Assembly (NCBI GenBank): GCA_016185345.1
Contig: JACPNS010000022.1
Span: 62,001 to 126,000 of the forward strand
Source of the DNA: Solirubrobacterales bacterium
GTDB taxonomy: Bacteria > Actinomycetota > Thermoleophilia > Solirubrobacterales > JACPNS01
DNA: 64,000 nt
Direction of reading: 5' to 3'
Shown here: positions 1-14,168 of the stretch, piece by piece
How positions within the stretch are numbered: position 1 is the first letter of the stretch
Layout: each line of letters starts with the position of its first letter
Position numbers and translations under genes: made by a program
The notes under the pieces: generated by a model
Told to the model about the DNA's origin: nothing
Database searches by the model: none
What the model saw: the letters and a program-made list of their open reading frames with translations, nothing else

Positions 1-398
1 TCGTGGAGGGTCCGACCTCGCTGTTCCAAGGACTCACCGGCCCACTCGGCAGCCTGCAGCGCTTCGTGACTGAGCTTCGGTGGGTCAAGCCGCTCGAGCT
101 GGGCGAGCAGGGCGCCCGCCAGCCCGCGCGAAAGCCGCTCGCCGTGGTTCAGGCGAGTGAGTAATTCTCTGGCCGCTTCGTCGACAGGGGAAGCGGCGAC
201 GGTGGCGCCTGCGCGCTGCGCCTTCCGAATCACGCTCGCTCGGTCGAACGGCGCTTCTGCCCTTGATGCCGCGAGCGCGAGTGCGGTCTCGTCGAGCTCG
301 CGGAAAGTGGCAAGGGTTCGGCTGCGCGGACCCTTCGAAGTTGTGTAGGACTCGCGGATCTCCCACCCACCACGCCTGTTGCTGACAACCGATGCCAT
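1..398 (-). CDS. Unknown small protein, 3' end outside window
   Basis: I read this frame directly; it begins at ATG 398 and runs off the window at base 1, giving at least 132 residues. The N-terminus (MASVVSNRRGGWEIRES) and the following GPRSRTLATFRELD stretch look like a small conserved actinobacterial protein of unknown function. The rest is Ala/Arg/Glu-rich and predicted helical, with no membrane segment. There is no Shine-Dalgarno sequence. A TATACT -10 box lies 7 nt before the ATG, so the mRNA is probably leaderless. It lies downstream of the rpoC terminator and is therefore transcribed independently. No function is assigned. Confidence 0.7.
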   Translation of the reverse strand, partial: MASVVSNRRGGWEIRESYTTSKGPRSRTLATFRELDETALALAASRAEAPFDRASVIRKAQRAGATVAASPVDEAARELLTRLNHGERLSRGLAGALLAQLERLDPPKLSHEALQAAEWAGESLEQRGRTLH

Positions 399-419
399 AG
401 TGGGCAGTATACCCACTAT
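397..419 (-). promoter_or_regulatory. Palindromic operator over a leaderless promoter
   Basis: On the plus strand ATAGTGGG (397-404) and CCCACTAT (412-419) form a perfect 8-bp inverted repeat with a 7-nt spacer. On the minus strand the -10-like TATACT (406-411) lies inside it. Exactly 7 nt separate this box from the ATG at 398, as expected when transcription starts at the start codon. A repressor on the palindrome would block the promoter; autoregulation is an inference. Confidence 0.5.
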
Positions 420-447
420 AAGCCGAACGCGTGGAACTTAAACGAAA

Positions 448-473
448 AGCGCCGGGGCTCTCACCCCGGCGCT
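448..473 (-). terminator. Intrinsic terminator of rpoC
   Basis: A perfect 10-bp GC-rich stem (AGCGCCGGGG / CCCCGGCGCT) with a 6-nt loop lies 33 nt beyond the rpoC stop. On the minus strand it is followed by TTTTCGTTT. It closes the rpoBC transcript ahead of the unknown gene at 398. Confidence 0.85.
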
Positions 474-505
474 CTCGAAACAGCGCGATCAGATGACTCA
501 GCGAA

Positions 506-4519
<4,014 letters not shown>

Positions 4520-4555
4520 GTGTTTGCTTTCTCTACGTACGTGGTCTGGGCGTGA

Positions 4556-8107
<3,552 letters not shown>

Positions 8108-8382
8108 GGTAAAACAACTCCTGGTTTGGTTGGCTGGCGAAGGTATGTGCTCACGCTTGCCGGGCGTGAGTCATTGTTGGATACGGCGTTTGGGGGAGCG
8201 CAGCGACGTGCAAACTGCGCTTGAAAATGGTGGACACGAACCCTCACGGACCCCGGGCAATGTGCGTTAGGCACCTGTCTTTTTTGAAAAGACTGAATTG
8301 CGCGGCTGCGGATATAGGCGTTCGAACGATCAACTATAACACGAGGGTTGACGGAAGTGGACGGTTGCCCGGTTCTTGCACG
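8108..8382 (-). promoter_or_regulatory. rpoB upstream/leader region with stem-loops
   Basis: This non-coding stretch lies between the T-tract of the structured RNA and the rpoB TTG. Two hairpins are clear: 8150-8170 (CTCACGC / GCGTGAG, 7 bp) and 8277-8293 (GTCTTTT / AAAAGAC, 7 bp, 3-nt loop). A TATAGT box at 8333-8338 could be the rpoB -10 element, but no convincing -35 accompanies it. No conserved ORF is seen here. Confidence 0.4.
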
Positions 8383-8523
8383 AAAAAAGGCACGGCAGCT
8401 GCCGACCACCGCGCTTTCACGCGGCGGTCAGCGCCCCACTGCCGTTCCAGCGCGCCTTTGCTGGAAAAGTCGCCGCACGTAAGTGCGACCTGCCCGGGGC
8501 GAGTCTCCGCGAACGGAGTCTCG
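8383..8523 (-). ncRNA. Candidate structured RNA, copy A
   Basis: This segment shares ordered sequence blocks and helices with 13981-14114. Read on the minus strand they are CGAG..CTCGCCC around a hairpin (here CTCCG-TTCG-CGGAG), then GGCGCGC, then the core ACGGCAGTGGGGCGC, then a variable stem, then CGGCAGCTGC. The variable stem here is 9 bp (ACCGCCGCG / CGCGGTGGT) and differs in sequence from copy B, so the pairing is kept while the bases change. The core ACGGCAG can pair with CTGCCGT just before a six-T run (8383-8388), which looks like an intrinsic terminator. It follows the protease terminator and precedes rpoB, so it could be a free small RNA. I do not recognise the class. Confidence 0.55.
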
Positions 8524-8542
8524 AAAAGTCCCTTCATATAGA

Positions 8543-8569
8543 CAATGCGATTGGCGTAGTTTCTATGCG
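8543..8569 (-). promoter_or_regulatory. Bipartite CGCATA-N14-CGCATTG motif, copy 1
   Basis: On the minus strand CGCATA is followed after 14 nt by CGCATTG. The same two boxes at the same spacing occur at 13927-13953 and 14135-14161. This copy ends 20 nt before the 5' edge of structured RNA copy A, a distance that suits a promoter or a regulator site close to one. Confidence 0.5.
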
Positions 8570-8577
8570 AAACAAAA

Positions 8578-8604
8578 AACGGCCCGGCGAATGCCGGGAC
8601 CGTT
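8578..8604 (-). terminator. Terminator of the RTX protease gene
   Basis: The stem AACGG-CCCGGC / GCCGGG-CCGTT has one bulged base and a 4-nt loop, and is followed on the minus strand by TTTTTTG. It lies 31 nt past the protease stop and separates that gene from RNA copy A. Confidence 0.85.
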
Positions 8605-8634
8605 TCGGAATGCTTTCACGTCGACCGACTCGAA

Positions 8635-11600
8635 TCATGGACGGCTGACCGTCTCACAGTCGGCATTCACCGGGTCAAACGGCAATGCATCTGCCGTGAC
8701 CGAGTCAGTTCCGTCACCACAAGTGAGCGACGGGTCGTTGTCGCCGACTCGCATCATCAGCGAGTCATTGCCCGCCAGGCCTGAAACCGTGTCCGCGCCG
8801 GCGCCGCCGGTGAGCACGTTCGCGAGAGCGTTTCCGGTGATCGTGTCTGCACCATCACCGCCTATCGCATTCTCGAAATCCCCGGAAACGAACGTGGACT
8901 CACCGGATTCACCATTGCCCGATCCCGCGTTCAGATTGATCGACACCGGGTTGGTGCGATCGGAGTAGGTCACCGTGTCGGTGCCTGCCCCGCCATAGAT
9001 CGCGTCACTCCACGAGCCGCCCTTCAATCCCGGGTTCACCGTGTCGTCCCCGTCACCGGCGTTGATCAGGTCGCCGCCGAGACCTCCATTGATCGTGTCA
9101 CCACCAGCAAGACCATTGAAGACGTTCAACGAGTTGTTTCCGGTGAGCGAGTCGGCTTGGTTTGTGCCGGTGACAGTCTGGATCCCGGACGAGACCTTGT
9201 CGTTCTCGCCTGGGGCACCATCGTTCGCGAGCGCGTCGAGCGTGACGCTGACGCTGGCACTCCGCGCCGAGTAGTCAAGCGTCGTCGACGTTGACGCGAA
9301 GTACGTGTCTGCGCCGGGCTCGGCGTAAAGCACCTCGTTCGAGCCAGCCGAACGAATCGTGTCGTCTCCATTTCCGCCGTCGTACGAGTTCAGGCCATTA
9401 CTCATGGTGTCCTCGTCGATTGCTCCTCCGACAAGGGTGTCGTTCCCGTCGTTGCCGGTGAGCGAGTCTGCACTCTCACCGCCGTCGAGGTAGTTATCAG
9501 AGTCGTTACCGATCATGGTGTCGCTCCCGCCCCCGCCGATCGCCCGCTCGAATCCACTTGAGATGTAGTCGCCCTCACCGGGAACTCCATTCGCAGAACC
9601 CGGGTTTAGGTCGATACGAACGCCCGTGGCACGATTTGCGTACGTGACGGTGTCGGTGCCGCTTCCTCCATACATCGAGTCCGACCACTGGCCCGTCGAT
9701 CCGCCGTCGTCGACTATGTCGTCGCCGTCCTCGCCGTTCAGATAGTCACCCCCGGGCTCGCCGTCGAGGGTGTCGTTGCCGGCGCGGCCCCAGAAGTAGT
9801 TGATGCCGCCGTTCCCGGACAACGTGTCATCCCCCTGAGAGCCAATCACTGACTGAACCTGATTCGTGACGTTGTCACCTTCGCCCGGCGATCCATCGTC
9901 GGCCGTGGAGTTGAGCGAAACGCTGACTCCGCTCGTGCGTGCCGAGTAGTCAACCGTCGTGGTTGCGCCCTGGTATTTGTCGGCACCGGGCTCGGCGAAC
10001 ATAGTCTCACTCGAGACCGCAGTGATCGTGTCGTTGCCGTTTCCACCGTCGTAGGAGTTGCTTCCGTTGCCGGCGATATCCTCGTCGGTTGCGCCGCCGA
10101 TGAGCGTGTCGTTGCCGTCCAGACCAGAGAGCTGGTCGGCGCCCTCCTTGCCCTCGAGCTTGTTGTCGGAGGTGCTCCCGGCCAGCACGTCATTGAAATC
10201 GCTGCCGATCACGTTCTCGGTGGTCGCAGCAACGTACGAGTTCTCTCCAGCCTGACCGTCATTCTGTGAGTAGTCGAGGCTGATGTTCACGCCACCGGTA
10301 CGTGCCTGGAAGCTGACGGTGTCGTTTCCGTTGTCTCCGTAGTAGCCAGAGGGCCACGCGGTGGGTGACGGGGCCCATATGCCTGCCTTCAGCGTGTCGT
10401 CGCCGTCATCACCGTGGAGGATCGTCCAGCCGTTGTTTCGACCGGTCAGCGTGTCATTTCCGGCCGCGCCGAGCAGCGATACGACCCCGGGACCAGCGGT
10501 CAGGGTGTCATTTCCGCTTCCTCCCTGGATCACGTAGTACGTCCCCGTGACCTTGTCCCCTTCGCCAGTGGCGCCGTCATCGGCATTGCTGTCGATAGTT
10601 ACGTTGGTATCCGTTGAGCGAGCCGAGTAGCTGAGCGTTGTGTTGCCCTTGGCACCGCCGATGTACGTGTCCGCACCGGGCTCGGCGTCGAGCTGCATGA
10701 TCTGGTTACTGGCCTGTAGAACATCATCGCCGTTTCCACCGGTGATCGTCTCGTCATCGAGTCCGGTGTCGCCCTCATCCGTTGGTCCAGCGATCACCGT
10801 GTCGTTTCCGTCGAGCCCATTGATCTGGTCAGTCCAGTAACTGCCGTCGAGGCGGTTATCGCCGGCGCTACCGGTCAGCGTGTCGCTGCCCCATGTGCCG
10901 TTAATGTTCTCGACGTCGGTCTTGACGTTGTCGGACTCCTGCGGATACCGGAGGCCGTCGTTCGCGACGCCGTCGATCGAAACGTTCACGCCGTCCGAGA
11001 CGAGCCCGTTGGCTGCGTCTTCCCATGAGTAGTGCTTCCAGTAGTCAACGGTGTCGGTTCCGTTACCGCCGTTGAAGACGTCGTTGCCGAGGTTGCCGAC
11101 AAGGGTGTCGTTCGCGTCGCCGCCGTTCAACATGTCGTTGCCGGCTCCACCTTCAATCCGGTTTGCAGCGGCACCGCCGGTGAGCGTGTCAGCTCCCGAT
11201 CCGCCCGTCAGATTCTCGATGTCGGTCTTGACGTTGTCTGTCTCGCCGCCGATGCCGTCGTTGGCAGTTCCGTCGATCGTCGCCGTAACGGCAACGGTGC
11301 GGGTCGAGTAGCTCGCGGTGTCCGTACCGCCGAGACCGTTGAAGACATCGTTTCCGGTGCCGCCGTCAAATGTGTTGTCGGCAGAGCTGCCAGTCAGCGC
11401 GTCGTTACCTGACCCCGAGCGAATTGACTCGACGTCGGTTTTGACATTGTCAGCTTCACCACTAACGCCGTCGTCGGCCGTGTTGTTGAGCGTCACGGTG
11501 ACCGTCGCTGTGCGCTCTGAGTAGTCGGCGGTGTCGATGCCCGAGTCGCCGTTCAGAGTGTCGACGCCGGTGCCCGGCCGCAGTGAGTCGTTGCCCGCGC

Positions 11601-13842
11601 CGCCCGAAAGCACATTGGCTCCGGACGTTCCGGTGAGCGTGTCATTGTCGGAGCCGCCGACGAGATTCTCGATACTTGAGCCGATTGAGTCGTTCTCGCC
11701 GGCTCCGCCGTCATTGGCCACGCCATCTATAGATATCGAGACGCTGCTCGAGCGGTCGGAGTAGGACGCGGCGTCCACGCCGTTTCCACCATCGAGAGTG
11801 TCAGTTCCGAGGCCCGGGAGGATCGTGTCGTTGCCGTCACCGGATACGAGCGTGTCATTTCCGGAGTTGCCGGTGAGCACATTGGCCGCGGTGCTACCGG
11901 TGAGTGAGTCGTTGCCGGAGCCGCCGATCACGTTCTCGATATCGGTCTTGACATTGTCATTCTCGGCCGCCTCGCCGTCATTGGCGGTGCCATTGATAGT
12001 TGCGGTCACCGCGCTCGAGCGAGCCGAGTAATCGACACTGTCAACTCCTCCGGAACCGTTGAAGGCGTCGGCGCCAGGGCCGCCGTCAAACGCGTCATTG
12101 CCCGCGCCACCCGTGATCGTGTCGTTTCCGGATCCGGCGAACACGGTCATCGGGGTTGCCGCGCTGGACGAAATCGTGTCGTTCAGATCACCCGTGCTCG
12201 CCGAGATCGAAGTGACACCTGAGCTGGAGCAGGTTGCCTGTTGCGAACTGACAATCGTGCACCCTGCGCCCGCGGTGAGCGTTGCCACTGAATCGCTCAC
12301 TGTATATGTGCCGGAGCTGAGCGAAATTGTCACGTTGTTCGCCGCGGCGTTTCCCGCAGTGAAGGTCAACCGACCAGCACCGATCTGCACCTTTGCAGTT
12401 CCATCAGCTGGGCGAAGTCCCTCGACTGCGTTGGCAACATTCAGTCTTCCGCCAGAGACCGTCTTACCGGACAGCGCGGCCAACGGGTCCGTTGTGCTCA
12501 GCAGGGCGTCTTTGATCCGCGCAACGCTGGCGGTCGGTTCGAACCCGCGAAGTAGACCGGCCGCGCCGGCGACATGCGGAGTCGCCATCGAAGTTCCGCT
12601 GTAGTACGCGTAGGAATTGTCCGGGGTTGTGCTGTAGACGTTGGACCCTGGAGCCCCCAGGTCCACCCTGGTCGCGCCAATGTTGGAGAAGGATGAGAGC
12701 TGATCCTTCGAGGTGGTTGCGGCAACGCACACAACATTCGGCTCATCGAATGAGCACGGGTACGCGGGGTTTACCTCATTGTCGTTGGTGTCGTTGCCAG
12801 CCGCGAACACATAGAGCGTCTGGGGGTTGCTGCTGATTGCGTCCCGTTCTGCCTGGGAATAGCCGTAGCCGCCAAAGCTGCCGTTTACGACACCGGCATT
12901 CCTACCCGCATAAACGAGTGCGGGGACGATCGAGGCGTCCGTACCGGAGCCCTCGTTGTCGAACGCCCGGACCGGCACGATCGATGCTGCCCAGTTGATT
13001 CCTGCAACGCCAACGCCGTTGTTTCCTGCAGCCCCGATCGTTCCGGCAACGTGGGTGCCGTGACCGTTCACATCCATCGGATCGTTGTCGGGTGCCGGTG
13101 CCGAGAGGGTCGCGCCCACGAAGTCCCAGCCGCGGACGTCGTCTGCGTAGCCGTTGCCGTCGTCATCGATGTTGTTGGTCTCTTTGCCACCGCCAGACTC
13201 CCCGGCGTTGGTCCAGATGTTCGATGCGAGATCTTCGTGGTTGTAGTCCACGCCGGTGTCGATCACCGCGACGCGATTGGCGGCGGCGCCGGTGTAGCGG
13301 TCCCACGCCTCGGCGACATCACTGTCTGCATCTGCATTTCCAGTGACCGAGTTGATCGTCTGACCGGTGTTGTTTAGTCCCCAAAGCTGTGAGTAGCCCG
13401 GATCGTTTGGTGTCGCCGCGACCGAATAGATGTTGTTGGTTTGCGCGTACGAGACCGCCGACTCCTTGTCCAGCTCCGACGCGACCGAACGCTCATCGCT
13501 GCCTGTGGGCAGCGCGGTGAGAACCAGACCAGGTACCGGCAATACCTTGCGTTTCTTGAGTCCGTGCTTCTTGAGTACCTTGCTGCGCTCATAGGCTGAC
13601 GAGCTCGACTTGAACCTCACCAGCAACTCGTCCGGGACGAACTTGTTCTTCGTTTTTTCGGGCCTGTTCGCCGGAGGTATGAACCTGTTTACCTCCGCCA
13701 TCTTGACGCGATCGACCGGCGACAACTGTCCGTTGAAAGAGCGAGTTGGCGAGTCTGACGAAGCCATGAGACCTAGAAAGTTCGCTGCCGCGACCACGGC
13801 GGCTATCACCGCTGAGATGTGAATGAGTTGCTTCGAGCGCAT
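8635..13842 (-). CDS. Secreted S8 subtilisin-like protease with RTX repeats
   Basis: This is a 1735-residue exported serine protease. It has an N-terminal signal/anchor helix (residues 8-28) and a propeptide-like segment (about 65-140). The subtilase triad is present as D195 (VAVIDTG), H261 (GHGTHVAG) and S418 (GTSMATPHVAG), with N350 as the likely oxyanion residue. From about residue 560 the chain is a long calcium-binding RTX region with more than 35 GGxGxDxx nonapeptides. These are interleaved with 11 copies of a module of about 36 residues shaped DYSxR...NDGxxGExDxV. RTX regions fold on binding extracellular calcium. Its upstream DNA holds RNA copy B and two bipartite motifs. The substrate is unknown; activity on cell-surface or environmental protein is inference. 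Confidence 0.9.
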   Translation of the reverse strand: MRSKQLIHISAVIAAVVAAANFLGLMASSDSPTRSFNGQLSPVDRVKMAEVNRFIPPANRPEKTKNKFVPDELLVRFKSSSSAYERSKVLKKHGLKKRKVLPVPGLVLTALPTGSDERSVASELDKESAVSYAQTNNIYSVAATPNDPGYSQLWGLNNTGQTINSVTGNADADSDVAEAWDRYTGAAANRVAVIDTGVDYNHEDLASNIWTNAGESGGGKETNNIDDDGNGYADDVRGWDFVGATLSAPAPDNDPMDVNGHGTHVAGTIGAAGNNGVGVAGINWAASIVPVRAFDNEGSGTDASIVPALVYAGRNAGVVNGSFGGYGYSQAERDAISSNPQTLYVFAAGNDTNDNEVNPAYPCSFDEPNVVCVAATTSKDQLSSFSNIGATRVDLGAPGSNVYSTTPDNSYAYYSGTSMATPHVAGAAGLLRGFEPTASVARIKDALLSTTDPLAALSGKTVSGGRLNVANAVEGLRPADGTAKVQIGAGRLTFTAGNAAANNVTISLSSGTYTVSDSVATLTAGAGCTIVSSQQATCSSSGVTSISASTGDLNDTISSSAATPMTVFAGSGNDTITGGAGNDAFDGGPGADAFNGSGGVDSVDYSARSSAVTATINGTANDGEAAENDNVKTDIENVIGGSGNDSLTGSTAANVLTGNSGNDTLVSGDGNDTILPGLGTDTLDGGNGVDAASYSDRSSSVSISIDGVANDGGAGENDSIGSSIENLVGGSDNDTLTGTSGANVLSGGAGNDSLRPGTGVDTLNGDSGIDTADYSERTATVTVTLNNTADDGVSGEADNVKTDVESIRSGSGNDALTGSSADNTFDGGTGNDVFNGLGGTDTASYSTRTVAVTATIDGTANDGIGGETDNVKTDIENLTGGSGADTLTGGAAANRIEGGAGNDMLNGGDANDTLVGNLGNDVFNGGNGTDTVDYWKHYSWEDAANGLVSDGVNVSIDGVANDGLRYPQESDNVKTDVENINGTWGSDTLTGSAGDNRLDGSYWTDQINGLDGNDTVIAGPTDEGDTGLDDETITGGNGDDVLQASNQIMQLDAEPGADTYIGGAKGNTTLSYSARSTDTNVTIDSNADDGATGEGDKVTGTYYVIQGGSGNDTLTAGPGVVSLLGAAGNDTLTGRNNGWTILHGDDGDDTLKAGIWAPSPTAWPSGYYGDNGNDTVSFQARTGGVNISLDYSQNDGQAGENSYVAATTENVIGSDFNDVLAGSTSDNKLEGKEGADQLSGLDGNDTLIGGATDEDIAGNGSNSYDGGNGNDTITAVSSETMFAEPGADKYQGATTTVDYSARTSGVSVSLNSTADDGSPGEGDNVTNQVQSVIGSQGDDTLSGNGGINYFWGRAGNDTLDGEPGGDYLNGEDGDDIVDDGGSTGQWSDSMYGGSGTDTVTYANRATGVRIDLNPGSANGVPGEGDYISSGFERAIGGGGSDTMIGNDSDNYLDGGESADSLTGNDGNDTLVGGAIDEDTMSNGLNSYDGGNGDDTIRSAGSNEVLYAEPGADTYFASTSTTLDYSARSASVSVTLDALANDGAPGENDKVSSGIQTVTGTNQADSLTGNNSLNVFNGLAGGDTINGGLGGDLINAGDGDDTVNPGLKGGSWSDAIYGGAGTDTVTYSDRTNPVSINLNAGSGNGESGESTFVSGDFENAIGGDGADTITGNALANVLTGGAGADTVSGLAGNDSLMMRVGDNDPSLTCGDGTDSVTADALPFDPVNADCETVSRP

Positions 13843-13926
13843 TGTTGTGAGCCTTCCCCCTGCTGCACGCCGAGTTGGGCGTGAGTGCGGCCGCCTTCGA
13901 CGAGCGGCGATTAACTGTCAACTCAT

Positions 13927-13953
13927 CAATGCGTGTGCATGACGTTTTATGCG
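13927..13953 (-). promoter_or_regulatory. Bipartite CGCATA-N14-CGCATTG motif, copy 2
   Basis: This is the second copy of the two-box motif with identical spacing. It lies 85 nt upstream of the protease ATG and downstream of RNA copy B, so it may set transcription of the protease itself. Confidence 0.5.
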
Positions 13954-13980
13954 CAAGAAGTTTGAGAAGTAGAGGAGTTG

Positions 13981-14114
13981 AGCAGCTGCCGTTCGCCGTA
14001 ACTACTGGCACGACGACAGGCGCCCCACTGCCGTCCCTGGCGCGCCGACACCGGGAGAATTGCTGGCCGATGCGCACAGCCCTTCTCGGGCGAGTTTCCG
14101 AAACTGGGATCTCG
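13981..14114 (-). ncRNA. Candidate structured RNA, copy B
   Basis: This is the partner of 8383-8523, with almost the same core length (134 nt against 133). It shares a 15-nt identical core (ACGGCAGTGGGGCGC), the GGCGCGC block, the GGCAGCTGC block, and a 27-nt 5' hairpin region with 20 of 27 bases identical. The variable stem here is TCGTCG / CGGCGA with a 12-nt loop, again followed by an unpaired CGG and then CAGC. There is no T-run after it, so here it may be part of the protease 5' UTR. The reading frames of the two copies do not match through the core, which argues against a shared peptide. Confidence 0.55.
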
Positions 14115-14134
14115 TCGATGCCCCGTCACCAGTT

Positions 14135-14161
14135 CAATGCGCGAGCGAGGACGTTTATGCG
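14135..14161 (-). promoter_or_regulatory. Bipartite CGCATA-N14-CGCATTG motif, copy 3
   Basis: This third copy lies 20 nt upstream of RNA copy B, the same geometry as copy 1 before RNA copy A. It starts only a few bases after the stop codon of the upstream secreted protein gene (14169). Confidence 0.5.
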
Positions 14162-14168
14162 AAAAGAA

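Noticed and set aside
8400-8460. Cobalamin riboswitch on the plus strand, suggested by GCGCCCCACTGCCGT.
   Set aside because: The rest of the cobalamin consensus is absent, no gene follows in that direction, and the T-run and promoter-like motif point to the minus strand.
8334-8537. A 67-residue ORF covering structured RNA copy A (MKGLFETPFAETRPGQ...).
   Set aside because: Copy B matches the DNA blocks but changes frame across the 15-nt core, so the conservation is not at protein level.
12530-12560. tRNA-like GGTTCGAACCC.
   Set aside because: It lies inside the protease catalytic-domain coding sequence, and no cloverleaf can be drawn around it.
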